A DNA stretch of 64,000 bases from Dugong dugon. Taxonomy: Eukaryota; Chordata; Mammalia; Sirenia; Dugongidae. Made by a program: the position numbers and the translations under genes. The notes beneath the pieces were generated by a model. That model had not been told where the DNA came from. It made no database searches and saw nothing but the letters and a program-made list of their open reading frames with translations. Positions 11,445 to 23,035 of this stretch are shown here, piece by piece. The stretch spans positions 50,836,145 through 50,900,144 of the forward strand of contig CM057468.1 in the NCBI GenBank assembly GCA_030035585.1. Direction: 5' to 3'. Each line of letters starts with the position of its first letter. Within the stretch, counting starts at the first letter, position 1.

Positions 11445-11885
11445 TGAAAAGATAAATGTGTTAAAATGTTTACTGCCACATTATTTACAATAGTAAAAAC
11501 TAGAACAACCTTAACATCCATCTTCTAGGGCACCAATTAAATAGTAACATAGGTACTCATCAGAGTACCATGCTCCTATCAAAAATTATATGGATTTATG
11601 CTTATTGATGTTTATACATATTGTTTAGGAAAAGCAATGGAAGTTACTGAAAAATGAGTATTATATGATCCAAGTTAGGTAAATTTATCTCTATACAGCC
11701 ATCTACATACGCATGTATGCATAGATTGGAGAGATGTTTGGAAGGATGTCCACCAAAATGTTAACGGTCATTATCTTTGGAAGAGGGGATTCGGGTAAGT
11801 TTTACTTTCTCCTTTGCATTTTACATATTGTATATATTTCTTACAGTAATTATGTAATTAAAAAATAAAGCTTTTTAAAGGATAA
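11445..11885 (+). mobile_element. Ancient L1 (L1M-type) ORF2 3'/3' UTR
   Basis: 'cacattatttacaatagtaa' and 'aacatccatcttctagggca' match the common L1 ORF2 tail text, followed by an AT-rich 3' UTR ending aattaaaaaataaagc. Diverged. Confidence 0.6.
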
Positions 11886-12065
11886 AATATTAATAATGTT
11901 AAATACTTCAGAGAGATGGAGAAGTTAAATACTGTGAAGTGCGAATGGAAGACAGATTAGGCTGAGCTGAAGAATGAAGGAGACGTGAAGGCAATGAGAA
12001 GCCAAAGATGGACTGATCTTTCTAGAAGCTTGAATGAGATGGGAAGGCTAGAGATAGAGTGATAG
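11886..12065 (-). mobile_element. L2-like fragment (weak)
   Basis: Purine-rich text such as 'ggagacgtgaaggcaatgag' and 'tgagatgggaaggct' resembles antisense L2 but is too diverged to be sure. Confidence 0.35.
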
Positions 12066-12069
12066 CTAG

Positions 12070-12300
12070 AGGATTAGGCAATAACTCCTTTTCCTGTAAT
12101 TTCTCTTTTACCTTCCATTAATTCATTCTGAGCACTGTTGCCAGATTAATTCCTCAAATATTGCATCATATCACTCCCATCCCCACACTTTAATGGCTCT
12201 CACCCAATGAAGCTGAAATGGCTTGGTTGCCTTTCAGAGGCCTCCATAACCTAAATTTAATCACCATTTCTCATGTGAATCTGCTTTTTCACTCAAATCA
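12070..12300 (+). mobile_element. L2 LINE fragment, sense
   Basis: 'ccagattaattcctcaaata', 'atatcactcccatccccaca', 'ctttaatggctctcacccaat' (split) and 'cctccataacctaa' match the L2 ORF2 3' part ('..agtgatcctt..tcactcccctgctc..aaaccctccaatggc'). Confidence 0.65.
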
Positions 12301-12370
12301 GTTTTTATTTTTTTTTTTTAATATAAACTTATTGAGCATGAACTGTGGGCCAAGAACTCTTAAAATCACT

Positions 12371-12512
12371 GCCTCAGCTGTTAACCAAAAGGTTGGTAGT
12401 ACAAATCCACCAGCTGCTTCTTGGAAAAGCTATGGGGCAGTTCTACTCTGTCCTGTAAGGTCGCTATGAGTTAGAACCGACTCTACGGCAATGAGTTTGG
12501 TTTTTTGTACAA
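12371..12512 (+). mobile_element. AfroSINE, 5' truncated
   Basis: Starts inside the head at 'cagctgttaaccaaaaggtt', then 'aaatccaccagctgcttctt', 'gctatggggcagttctactc', and 'gaaccgactctacggcaatg'. Confidence 0.9.
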
Positions 12513-12699
12513 GGACAAATTAATTATGGTCCCTACCATCATTGTAGTCATAAACCAGGTGAAGATGCCAGATTCATACACAGCTAATGATAGTAAGAGG
12601 GGCTGCAACCGATCTATGTGCCAATTCTTTAGGCACCCATAGCAAGAAAGCATTAATGCTATATTTGCATCTGCTGTTGCTTCTATGATCCATCTCATC

Positions 12700-12965
12700 A
12701 TCCCTTCGTTCTACTTTAAACACCTAAATTCTCCCAACCTTTCATATAGTAAATCAAGTCCAATCTTGATATCGTTATTCTTGGGACTTGTATGGCACTT
12801 ACTTTTCTTTATGTTTTTGATGGTATAATACCTCCTATTGTTAGTTAACCACTTGGGTGTTTCAGCTACCTCTCCAGGGTGACCATGAGCTTTGAAAGCT
12901 CTCACAGCACCTAGCATGGGGTTAAACATGTAGCAACTGTGCAATAAATGCCTGCTGAACTTTAT
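12700..12965 (+). mobile_element. L2 3' end, sense
   Basis: Ends 'cagcacctagcatggggtta..gtgcaataaatgcctgctgaac', the characteristic L2/MIR-type 3' terminus with '..aataaatg.ctg.tgaa'. Confidence 0.6.
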
Positions 12966-14029
12966 CAGGAAACTTCCCACTCAAGTTACTTGAAAACTAA
13001 AAATAAAGTAAAATTAACTTTGGAAGTGGTGTATTTAGTAGCATCCTAATAAAATCTGCAGGCAACATCAATCTTAGGGCTGGAAGGGACCAGGTGACAG
13101 GGAGAGGTTGGTTGATAAGACTTCAGAAAGATGGAATTTAAAGTGATCAGAAAACATTAGAAGAAAGAAGGGTTGATAGTCAGAACCCAATCAAGATAGT
13201 ATATGAAAAAAGTAAAACCGAAGCTCAATTAGTTTTCAAAACAGGTAATAAAGGCTCAGTAATTGTTCAAAATATAGAAGCACAAGTATACTGTAAGTAC
13301 GAAGTGACATTATGAGTCCGTGGTTAGACAATTGCAATAATGAATATGTAAACAGAAATCTGACCTTGCAAAGGCTGGGAAGTTGCCTTTATCCTGCATG
13401 TGGCACAAGTGATACACCTACAAGGATATTGCATCAAGCTTTTTATCTTAATATTTAAAAAGTAATGTGCAAACAGCACGAAGCCTTGTTTCCCAAATTT
13501 CATTCCATTGAACATTAGGTCAGCACAATGTTAATGGGTGTTCCATTTTTAACGTGGTCTAACGAAACTGGAAAATGTTATAGAAGATCCTGAAATCTTT
13601 TGATTAAAGTGATGTGAGGGACCTATGAATAGAGTTTAAAAGAGAAGGGATTTTTTTTTTTTTTTTTTTAGGAGTGAAATAAAAGGGAGGGTAGACCAAG
13701 TGGCTGTAAGTAGTAGGAAGGTTATTATGAGCTGGGTACTTCACAGCTGCTTTATCTCCATAAAGTCAGAAATTGACATATGGCAGCAAGAAAGAGATGG
13801 GTCAGAAAAGGACTGCTGGGTGAGGGTGTGAGAGGGAAATATTAAATTATTATTGTGAGAGAGCATATCATCTTTAACTTTGGACAAATGATAGGAAAGA
13901 CAGAAAACCATTTAAGGATGATTCATGGGTCCTGCTGCCTGCGGCTGTCAGGTAGGTGACCATCTGGAGTTCTTTCTTGCTCTAGAATTCTATCAATCTA
14001 GTACTGTGGACCCCAGAATTAGGGTATGA
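12966..14029. other. Single-copy looking interval
   Basis: No recognised repeat except a poly-T run at 13652-13670. No ORF above 63 codons. Nothing further can be assigned. Confidence 0.5.
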
Positions 14030-14190
14030 CTGTAAAAAAATCTAGCTCCAGCTCCACTTCTGCCACTGACCTGCTGAATCATCTATAAAATGATGATCAT
14101 GATTTCTCATACTCTTCTGCAAGAATTGCCCTAGGATTAATTACACAATGCTTATAAAATAGTTTGAGCTGCCTGGGGAAAGACATTGAA
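14030..14190 (+). mobile_element. MIR SINE
   Basis: 'ctccacttctgccactgacc', then 'atctataaaatgatgatcat', 'aattgccctaggattaat' and 'aatgcttataaaatagtttg': the MIR order of a core plus the 'aaatg..gat.at..' tail. Confidence 0.65.
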
Positions 14191-14284
14191 AATACTTACA
14201 GTAATAGGTCGAACCACATAAAACTGCTAGTATTTAACTATTTGTGACCTTCCAAAATAGCACTTTCATATGGTTTAATGTGAT

Positions 14285-14645
14285 TCATCATTCATTGAGC
14301 CTGCTGTGTGGCTGGCACAGGCTGGTTCTGGGGATTTGATGATGCTTAAGACATTATCCCTGCCCTCGGGGAGCTCACAGACCAGAGTGGGACAATAACA
14401 CTTGAATAAAACATTGCAATGTAGCTGGACAAGTTCTATAGTGCAGAAAAGTCTAAGATGCCCTAGATAACAGAAAGACAGCCAGCAATTCTGCTGAGCA
14501 CAGGGGTGAAGGCTGCAAAGGGGAGCACAAAGGGTGACTCTGTAGAGGAAGCAAAGTTAATTTAGGCTGGATTTTGAAGGCTGAGTAATTCACCAAGTAG
14601 GAAGGACCATTCTAGGCAGAGGAAAAAGTTGTACAAAGACAAAGA
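14285..14645 (-). mobile_element. L2 3' end
   Basis: 'cattcattgagcctgctgtg', 'ctgccctcggggagctcaca', 'ggctggattttgaaggctga', 'ccattctaggcagaggaaaa': the antisense L2 3' part in consensus order. L2 continues, after an unassigned 260 bp, at 14905. Confidence 0.8.
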
Positions 14646-14904
14646 AGTATGAAAAAAACTTTCTGGAAGACAAAAAATAATGATATATTTGCCAAATATC
14701 ATTTAATATTACATTTAATATTAAGAAAAGCAGACATTAATAGCACCTTCTGTAAATCACTCCTGCCAGACTGTCCTCTGATTTAATATTACTTAATAAG
14801 TATTTCTCATATTTTGTTCTTCTTTAAAAGGGATCTTGCAAGTTTTTCACAGAATGTCTGCAACCCAGGACACCTTTCAGCAGGAAAAACAGATAAAGCC
14901 GGAC
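14646..14904. other. Unassigned AT-rich insert within L2
   Basis: Separates two blocks of one L2. It has repeated 'tttaatatta' phrases; possibly an old insertion or local L2 decay. No ORF. Confidence 0.4.
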
Positions 14905-16520
14905 AGGTTGCCTGGAGCCAGGTTGTGAAAGGCTCTGTATACAGCAGCAAGGAGAACTAGCTTCAGCCTGTGAGCCCTGGGAGACGTTAGAGAATTTTAA
15001 TTAGGGTAATGACATGATCAAAGTCCCTGGGTGGTGCCATTGGTTAATGCACTAGGCTGCTAATCAAAAGGCTGGAGGTTCAAGTCTACCCAGAGGCACC
15101 TCAGAAGAAAGACCTGGCGATCTACTTCCAAAATATCAGTGATTGAAAACCCTATGGAGCACAGTTCTACTCTGACACACATGGGGTTGCCATGAGTTGA
15201 AGTTGCTTCATCAGCAACTGGTTTAATGACCTGATCAGATTTGAATTTTGTAAAACAAATAGCTATGTGATGGTTTCGTGGAGGAGAGATGAAAATCAGG
15301 TGCCAGTGGAGGTAAGAGCAACACTTGGAGAACAATGAAGAGGAGAAAATTGTAGCAAGCAGCAACATTTAAGGGACAGGAGCAGTTTGAGAGGCAGAAG
15401 GAGCACCAAGGAGAGTGAGATATCAAAGTCAAGGGAGAGAAGGGCTTCAAGAAAATGAAGTAAGTTCAGTGAGATAAAAACTGAAAAATATGCCTTGGGT
15501 CTGGAAGTTGGCCCATTAGTGATGTAGCAAGAGCAGTTCCAGTGGAGTGCACAGAAGTCAGATTTCTGCAGGTCAAGGAGTAAATGGGAGGTAAGGAACT
15601 GGAAGCAATGAGTATAATAACAATTTTAAAGAAGACTGGCTGGAAATGAAAACAGAGAGATGGGGTTAAGTAGAGGGGGTTACAGAATTTAAAGAAGGGT
15701 GGTTGTTGGGTTGTTTGTGTTGAGTGGAGAGTTAAGTTAAGGGCAAGAAGGTAGGGGAGGGAGGGACTGAAGACAAGGCTTGAGGTCACAGAGAAGGAAG
15801 GAGGCAACTGTTTCAAACATACAGGAGGTCTCCTTCGTTCTTCCAGACCAGGGGGATATAGGCAAGGATGGATGCAGACGTAGGTAAATTGTTAGTCTGG
15901 GAAGACAAGGAGTTAATGTCTTCCAATTTCTTATTTTCTGTAGGGTGTAGGGCAAGGTAATCTGTGAGGAATAAATGGGTTGGGTTGAGGCTGGAAGAGG
16001 GAGCGTGACAAGAGCATTGGGGATGCACGATGGCTGCCAAGAGGTGACCAGGGCAAGGCAAAACTTGCCAAGCAGCACTGAGAGCCCAGCAGAAGCTGGA
16101 AACCACAAACTGTGGTGACCATGATTTACATGTTTGTGTTATTTTTTTCCAAGCAGTGTTTGGCAGCATGGAGATTAGGAGGATGAGTGGGAGTGGTGAG
16201 TAGTGAGGGCCACGGAGAAGGAGTGGTTGAAGACATTAGACCTCAGTCATAGGATTCAAGGTGTGGGAGAAAGGAAGTGGAGCCTCCAGAGAACCCATAG
16301 GCTTGTGATTTGGCAAGTACAGTGAGAGCAAAGAGGCAGAGGGAGTTAGCCACATAAGGGGATAAGGCTGGGAGTGGTTGGTTAGAATTTAAGTTTCAGT
16401 GGTGGAATATTTTGGGGTCATAATAAGATGCCAATGTGGTTGCAAACATGGATTGCTCAGGTGGAGTGTAGATGAAGGTGGATGAAGCAGAGTAGATTAA
16501 GAAACCTGCATGCAAGGGTG
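14905..16520 (-). mobile_element. Long L2 LINE copy (ORF2 region), interrupted by AfroSINE
   Basis: 'ggttgtgaaaggctctgtat', 'ttagggtaatgacatgatca', 'gatttctgcaggtcaaggag' and 'ggtcacagagaaggaaggag' follow the antisense order of L2 ORF2. With 14285-14645 this is one of the longest L2 copies here (about 2 kb). Minus-strand ORFs of 102-123 codons here (15060-16169) are fragments of decayed L2 frame and its shadows. The AfroSINE 15021-15224 splits it. Confidence 0.75.
15021..15224 (+). mobile_element. AfroSINE (gagtccc subtype) with clear TSD
   Basis: Head aagtccctgggtggtgccat, 'ggaggttcaagtctacccag', 'gatctacttccaaaatatca', 'actctgacacacatggggtt', end 'tcagcaactggttt'. TSD aatgacatgatca (15008-15020) and aatgacctgatca (15225-15237). 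Confidence 0.95.
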
Positions 16521-18359
16521 AGAGACGGGTATTCCACAAAGATGTTTCCTTGCTCCAGATGGCAGAAGAGTTAGAGAGAAATTATGAAACAGATGCCAAA
16601 CTGTTCGTTAAGATTAAAAAAAAAAAAAAAAAAGTTCAGTCTTTCTTTGAGCACAGTCTTCCACCAACTGGTTTCATGGGACATAATCTCCTACTGTATA
16701 ATTTATTTCCTTTTCTTCCCTATGGTAGGCTTAGGGAAGATCCCTCTTTGATGAGTGGGGCTATGGCTTGCTTTTTTCCCTTTCCCAGCCTCCCTCTGGT
16801 TTTCCCATCATTTGCTGGCTCCCAGGCTGATGGATGGTTCAGCAACAATCACCTTCTGTTATTGCTAATCCATCATTCACCTGCCAGCGGAAAACTGAGC
16901 TGATCTCAACGCTTTTAGGGGCCGTAGAGATGTCCTCTCATATATGAGCATTTCAAAGCCCAGATCCTGTTCCTCTTTTCCAAGCATCCTTCTCCTCCCA
17001 GGGCTCCGAGTTTTCTAGACTGTTCTCCCCCTATACATGAAGAAGTTACTGATTTGCCAACCCATTCTTCTCCACACAAAGCTACTCGACAAGTTGAACA
17101 TGAACAATTTGAAATGAATGTTTCATCAATATAACATATTAGAACTCTTAAGTCACAGAGGAATAACATGGTTTTCCATATGAATTTTTTGAGGGTGAGA
17201 GGGCACAGAATCTAAAACATGAAGCTTAAGGATAGTCCTAAGGACCCAGTGCTGACTAGCCACTCCCCTTTAGATCTACTGTCTCTCACAGTCTTTCCTG
17301 CATCAGGAACCACAAAGCTGTATCAAGTTAAAAGTTCTGGGCACTCCTAGTCTAGGATCCTGAAAACACATTTTAGTTCCATTTTGTTCTACTAACGCAG
17401 GGCCCCTTAGGAGTCTTTCTCAGCTTTACAATGCTCCCTCTGAAGTGACTCAGCATTTCTGTGTTTGCTTAACTTCTAAGGTTACTGAAGCTCCGAGGGA
17501 GACATCATTTGTCCAGAGTCACACTGCAGGATCATGACAGGCTAACATCAGAACAAGGACTTGTTTCCAATAGGCCAACTCCTTGAACCTTGTACCACCT
17601 CCTGGAAGCTGTGATGTTGATACCAGTCCTGCCCTTCTGTCTTCAAATAGTCCACTGGCAATCATGATTTTAAGTCCCTTCGGGAGATGACTTCAGGCCA
17701 CTGTGCGAAGTTCAGACTGCGGTTCGAATGGCTTCTGGCGGTTTCTGCCAAATATAATACTTAAATCTCGCACTGAGAAAAATGATCCAATTTGGCAGGA
17801 ATTATCAAGTGGAAACTGGAGAAGTTCTGTCTTCCTCTGCTTTCCAGCTGGCTGTCGCACACACCACATTCTTTTTTTTTCCTTCTGGAATATTCTCCTA
17901 ACTCCAAAATCTTTTTTTTCCTTGAAACAATCAAATTGGCTGTTCGGGATGCAAGTATCTCCATGTGCACTGTTATTATTAGTCTCCAGAAGCTCTTCAT
18001 GTACCAGTGCGCCGGGATACAGGGCCAGGAAAGAAGGGGTGTTTCGGACTAATAGCATTCTAAATTTATCATACGTTTTCTTTTCCTTGAACATAATTTT
18101 GAAGAGATAGGAATCCAATACAGTGGATGTGGTCTTTTGTTGTTTACAGCTTGTTACTTTCCTGAGTATCAGACAGTGTAGCCCTCTTTCACTAATAATT
18201 GATCATCAAGTCATCAATAGCCATCATAAACAAACATAGGTGAAAGGCTTCAGTTAGCAACTGAAGATCTTGGCATTGAAAGAGACTTTGGAGTTAATCT
18301 GCCCCAACCGCCTACTCAAAGCAAGAATCTGTTTTTCAGCATTCCTGATGAGGCATCTA
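16521..18359. other. Single-copy looking interval
   Basis: Apart from a poly-A run (16617-16633) I recognise no repeat. Two frames overlap on opposite strands at 17693-18118 (141 codons minus, 135 plus), with no known motif in either. About 16800-16920 has the texture of moderately constrained non-coding DNA, but this is a guess. No splice-bounded exon can be supported. Confidence 0.45.
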
Positions 18360-18500
18360 GCTCAGAGGTTCTCAAATTTTGCTGCATATTAGAATCACTT
18401 GGGGAGCTTTTAAAGATCTCCCCCTAAAGCCAGAGCTCCACCCCAAACGACTTAAATAAGGATTTCTGGGAGTGGGGCCAAGGCATCAGCATTTTTTTAA
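18360..18500 (+). mobile_element. MER5-type hAT element fragment
   Basis: 'cagaggttctcaaattttgc', 'atattagaatcacttgggga', 'gcttttaaagatctccccct' and 'tggggccaaggcatcagcat' are in the order of MER5-type non-autonomous hAT elements ('ggttctcaaa..agaatcacctgggg..'). Confidence 0.75.
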
Positions 18501-18664
18501 ACTTATTAGGGGGTTATAATGTGCAGTCAAGTTTCAACCAGTGATCCAGCTTCTGCTTAGCTGTGCTCCGTGATGAACAATCCCTGCTTTGTGGGGTTGG
18601 CTGTTCTACTGATGGACATCCTTACCTGTTAGAATTATGCTTTTCTGTATGTAATGTTCACCTA

Positions 18665-18844
18665 GAGCCCCTGGGTGGTGCAAATGGTTAATGTGCTCGG
18701 CTGCTAACCAAAAGGATGGAGGTTCAAGTCCACCCAGAGATACTTCAAAAGAAAGGCTTGACGATCTACTTCTGAAAAATCAGCCACTGGAAACCCTAAG
18801 GAGTTCTGCTCTGACACACATGGGATTGCCATGAATCAAAACTG
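18665..18844 (+). mobile_element. AfroSINE (gagtccc subtype)
   Basis: 'agagcccctgggtggtgcaa', 'ggaggttcaagtccacccag', 'gatctacttctgaaaaatca', 'ctgacacacatgggattgcc'. TSD atgttcaccta at 18654-18664 and 18845-18855. Confidence 0.93.
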
Positions 18845-18855
18845 ATGTTCACCTA

Positions 18856-19484
18856 TAGGTCCCAAGTTTTCCTTCTGGAAACCATCCAGAACGAACCAAT
18901 TTGGCTCTCTCTTTCACTAGATAGGTCTTCAAACATTTGAAGTCAGTAACCAATTTACAACATATTTGCTGTAAAGTTTTCTGTACTATGGCCAAAAATA
19001 CCAATTCAAATTAAATTATTAGACATACTAATACATAAGATGGATTTTGATCTTTGGCTTTGATATTTGACTAATATCCTGTCCGGTTGCATTATTTTGA
19101 CTCCTTGCTGAAACATTTGGTCGCAACTGTAGAGAAAGGGGTTAAATTCCTCTCCAAATGAAAGTGAACAGGTGTCTGAAAAGCCAGGATGGGACAAGGG
19201 GTGTGTTTTCCTCCTTCCCGTCAGTTGTCATGTTCCTAGTGGCCTGATTCTTCCTCTCCGGCCCGACACTGGCTGTCTCTTTCTTTTCTTTTTCTATCTA
19301 CTCTCCTTGCTGCCCTCTTGCTTCTGCTCTGCCATTGTCAGCATTCAACCCTTGGTGATGGCCACACCTGCAGAAGTGCGACAGGAGAAAGAAGAAGAAG
19401 ATGCCATTGTCACAGCCCAATTTAGGAACTCAGTGCTGGGTCCCAGGGACTTGGTCTAGCACCATTTGTTGAGAGACCAAAACT
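18856..19484. other. Unassigned interval
   Basis: No repeat family recognised. The frame 19172-19459 (95 codons) has a hydrophobic, pyrimidine-driven middle part and no family resemblance; judged a chance ORF. Confidence 0.45.
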
Positions 19485-19690
19485 CTGGAGTCACATTTTT
19501 TAGATTTGAGTCCTGGCTCCCACACTCACAGCAGTGGCAATTCTAAGCAAGGTTCTTAACCTATTTGAGCCTCTGTTTCTTCACCTATAAAACAGGGCAA
19601 TAACAGTAGCTAACACCTGTGAATGAAAATGGGGTAATCTTGAGTTATGCGCAATGCCTGGTGCATAGCTAGTGCCTAATAAGAATGAGT
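19485..19690 (+). mobile_element. MIR SINE
   Basis: 'actctggagtcacatttttt', 'tttgagtcctggctcccaca', 'ttcttaacctatttgagcct', 'ctgtttcttcacctataaaa', 'gcctggtgcatagctagtgc': the MIR consensus order, nearly full length. Confidence 0.85.
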
Positions 19691-19908
19691 TCTTGCGTTA
19701 TTATTGTTGTTGGTGTTATTCTCTCACTCAACCTAGCCTTGGTTCATAGACCATTCACCCATTCTCTCCTAAATCTAAGCCCCAACTTGGACTGCTCAAC
19801 AATGTTTTTGACCTTATTTCTGCCAGCCTCTTCTCTGAGCACCTGTACAGCATTGAGCTATAGATGTTCAAGTCCAAAACCTTGTCATTCGACATCTCAC
19901 TTGGGCTC

Positions 19909-20329
19909 TGTCTTAGTTAACTTGTGCTGCCATAACAAAACAATATCACAAGTGGGTGCCTTTAAAGAATAGTAACTTATTTTCTCTCAGTCTGGGAGGT
20001 CAAAAGTTCAAACCAGGGTCTCAGCTGGGTCAATTTGCTTCCTTCTGTGGGCCTTTCTCCTACTTTATGGTGTCTGCAGGCAATTCTTGGTGTTTCTTTG
20101 CTAGTAGACAGGTCCTCATATAGCATCCGTCTTCCCCGGTGCATGTTTCTCTGTGCTATGCTGCTCTATTTATAATCACTAAGTGATTAGGTTTGGGACC
20201 CACCCTACTCTGGTATGGCTTCATTAGCATCACAAAGGAAAACCTCTATTTCCAACAGGGTCCTATTTACAGGTACAGGGGTTAGGACTTCCACATTTCT
20301 TTTCAGGAGACATAATTCAACCCATAACA
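19909..20329 (-). mobile_element. MaLR-like solo LTR, antisense, 5-bp TSD
   Basis: Starts tgtcttagttaacttgtgct and ends 'acataattcaacccataaca', i.e. TG..CA. Flanked by ggctc at 19904-19908 and 20330-20334, the 5-bp TSD typical of class III (ERVL/MaLR) LTRs. No coding content. Confidence 0.85.
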
Positions 20330-21155
20330 GGCTCATAGTGTCTTCCAAAGGCACTGAGAAAAAGTTAATATCATCTCTTGTTCCACTGGCTCAAATGGGT
20401 TGGAAGGAAGAGCCAGCAGCAGAAATCTTGGTCCTAATGAGGGATTCTCTTTTGTGCTTTCATTTTTCTTTCTCCAGAGGCCATGTGAAACTGAACTTAG
20501 AACAATGATTTGCTCTTCCTTTAAAGCATGGCAGGACAGTTATTCAGTTTTTGGCGGGCACTGGAGGATAGAATCTTACTTCCCTTTCCATTTAACAAAC
20601 ATTAAAATTTTGCCCAGGGCATCTTAAATTCCACTCCCTAGCAATATGGCCTTTTCTTCGCTGGTTTCTTCAGTTTATCAGTAACGCCAGCAACACTCCG
20701 GGAACACGATCTGTTAGGCCGTGTCTTCACCAGCCAAGATTCAAAGGGTGCAACAGATTGAAGATTTTCAAACTGCAGAGCAATGCTTGCAATATGCGTT
20801 TAGTGGGCAACAAAATGCTTCCTCGCAGGAGTCCTTGCTGCCTCTGTTGGAGGAATAGATGGCTTTCCAGGGACGCTACATAAAAGAGTAATTAAGAAAA
20901 AATGGCTCTAGGCAGCTGCAAGATGGATTCTTCGGCCCAGTATACATTTCTTGCTGTTTAAAAACAAGTTTAAATTAGGTCACATAGCCATTCAACCATG
21001 CCCCCTGAAGTCTGAACATCAGTCATTCATGTAGCAAAGGGAGAAGGAGGTTGGTAAATTAAGTGCTGCTCAACAGTTCTCAGCTGCCTGGCACCCCAGT
21101 GTCAGGATAGCTTTACCTCGGTCACATTTAAATCCTCCATTTGATCACCACTGTT
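20330..21155. other. Single-copy interval, possible conserved non-coding DNA
   Basis: No repeat recognised. About 20640-20960 contains compact motif-like runs (a cttcgctggtttcttcagtt stretch, 'aaaagagtaattaagaaaaa', 'gcagctgcaag' with an E-box cagctg). Overlapping frames 20215-20508 and 20400-20627 show no domains. Confidence 0.4.
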
Positions 21156-21318
21156 GGAGCCCTGCTGGCACAGTGGTTAAAATCTCGGCTGCTAACCAAA
21201 AGGTCAGCAGTTCGAATCCACCAGCCACTCCTAGGAAACCCTATGGGGTGGTTCTACTCTGTCCTATAGGGTCACTATGAGTTGGAATTGACTTGATGGC
21301 AACAGGTTTTTTTGGTTT
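21156..21318 (+). mobile_element. AfroSINE (gagccc subtype, short form)
   Basis: ggagccctgctggcacagtg head, 'gtcagcagttcgaatccacc' B-box region, direct jump to 'aaaccctatgggg', and 'gttggaattgacttgatggc' end with a T/G tail. The 'agaaagatgtggcagtc' middle is absent, defining a short form also seen at 36098 and 40694. Confidence 0.93.
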
Positions 21319-21720
21319 ATTGGTTTGTCCAGGGTAGTTTCAAAGCAGGCTGCAAGAAAGAGCAAAAGGGAAAAAAAGAAAGCGCCACCAAAGATGAGAT
21401 AAAGGTGTCTGGCTCCAGGAACTCAGGATCCCTGTAAATACCACAAACCCCACTACTGCTCTCACTTCAAATTATAGTCCCTTGATTTTTCCATTCTAAT
21501 TTACATTTATTTGACTTCAAGTGGGTAAATCTTTCCTAGTATAAATGTGGGGTTGCTTTCCTTTGTCCAAAGACGTGAATTTACCTTGCCTGTACAGGCA
21601 TATAGACACAGCCACAAATAATTTTCTAGTGTAATTACTGCTGGAAGATGTTCCCAGCAGCTAATCCTGGCCTTAACATATAAAGAGGATGAATACTCTA
21701 AATTTACTCCCTAGAAAGTA
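21319..21720. other. Unassigned interval
   Basis: Single-copy looking; nothing recognised. Confidence 0.4.
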
Positions 21721-21932
21721 GAGTTGTTGTTGTTAGTTGCCATCAAGTCATTTTAGACTCGTGGCAACCCCACATGTGCAGAGTAGAACTACTTCATAGG
21801 GTTTTCAAGGCTGTGACCTTCAGAAGCAGATCGCTGGTCCCGTCTTCTGAGGCACCTCTGAGTGGGTTCAAACCACCAACTTTTCAGCTAGTAGTTGAGT
21901 GCTTAACTCCTTTGCGCCACCCAGGGACCTCG
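21721..21932 (-). mobile_element. AfroSINE, antisense, with TSD
   Basis: 'gttgttgttagttgccatca' tail complement, 'ccccacatgtgcagagtaga', 'gcacctctgagtgggttcaa', 'gcgccacccagggacct'. gaaagtagagt on the left and gaaagcagagt on the right form the TSD. Confidence 0.93.
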
Positions 21933-22524
21933 GAAAGCAGAGTACATCTTCTAAATTCACTATCTAAGGTGGAATCTATCTTCTTTGACTTGAGCTTGTT
22001 ATTGTTTCTATAGTGGTGATGGGTTTGCTGGGTGGGCAGTAGTTCAGTCTGTGTGGTCTTGGAGCAGGAAGTAGTCCTGCAATATCAGCTCCATAGCACC
22101 ATCCTGGAACCAACCACATTGACTACCTTTGGATAATTAACACACACATACACTCACAAATATCTTAGTGATGCCCTGGAATAGACATTATGTCATTTTG
22201 TTTCACTTGATTCATTCATTCATTTATTCATCAAACAAGTGTTAATTCATTCATTACTAATACAGATTTGAAAACATGAGCAGCACATTTACTGTTTCTA
22301 AAATTCATGGATTGATTCTCCCTTGCCCTTGAGTTATATGGATACCAAGATAAAACAAAATCAATATTTGCTCTATTCATCCTGCATAAATATTTTCCCA
22401 GACAAGTGGCTGTTTGCAAAATTGAGTCACCATACACCAGTGGAATATGAGAAGGTTACCTGCAATGTTCTTTTCCTCCAATGGGTCTGGTAACATGGCC
22501 TAATGGGAGGGAACAGACGTTGAT
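21933..22524. other. Unassigned interval
   Basis: Contains ttcattcattcatttattca (22211-22230), a possible L2-end remnant. No gene seen. Confidence 0.4.
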
Positions 22525-22680
22525 TATTGATTATAACCTGACACAGTGAGTCACTATGCCAGGCATTTACATACACTGTAGCATTTGATCCTTATAAACA
22601 CCCAAGGAGACAGCTACTTTTATTCTCCTCTGTTCATAGAAGAGAAAACTGGGGCTCTGGAAGGTTAAGTAATTGTCTCC
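22525..22680 (-). mobile_element. MIR SINE, antisense
   Basis: 'cactatgccaggcatttaca', 'catttgatccttataaacac', 'agaagagaaaactggggctc', 'ggttaagtaattgtctcc': MIR in reverse order. Confidence 0.8.
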
Positions 22681-22689
22681 ATAAAATGT

Positions 22690-23035
22690 TCTGCTCTCCT
22701 GTTTCAAAGATGCAACATTTTCCTGATTTTTCCCCGCTTGTCCTTCTCAACGTTTTTGCTAACTTCTGCTCCTCTTCCCCTTCATCCATGGGTCCATGTT
22801 GGACATTATCTGCATTCTCTGGTGATCTCATCCAGTGCAAGGGCTTTAAATACTGTCCATCTGCTCGTGACTCTCCAATGTGTCTTAACCCAAAACTTTC
22901 CCATCATCCCCAGACGTGCATATCCAACTGCCTACATGACATCTACACTTGGATGATGGGTAAGCACCTCCAATTTAATATACCCAAATTGGAGATCTTG
23001 ATTTCTTTCATCAGATCTCTTTTTCCTTGATTTTG
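22690..23035 (+). pseudogene. L2 LINE ORF2 remnant (reverse-transcriptase region)
   Basis: The plus-strand frame 22686-23030 reads ..GDLIQCKGFKYCPSARDS.. then ..ISNCLHDIYTWMMGKHLQF. In L2 ORF2 this is the stretch around the polymerase YADDS motif and the following 'RISNCLLDISTWM' helix. Here the catalytic YADD is degraded to SARD, so the enzyme is dead. The fragment is isolated in single-copy DNA and is the clearest protein-level trace of L2 in the window; other L2 copies are antisense and frame-broken. Confidence 0.82.

Noticed and set aside
15060..16169. Cluster of 60-123 codon minus-strand ORFs
   Set aside because: The region is a decayed L2 LINE whose coding strand is pyrimidine-rich, which suppresses stops. 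No intact protein.
21156..21318. tRNA-like A and B boxes in AfroSINEs suggesting tRNA genes
   Set aside because: They are SINE promoters followed by non-tRNA bodies; no complete cloverleaf with acceptor stem was seen.
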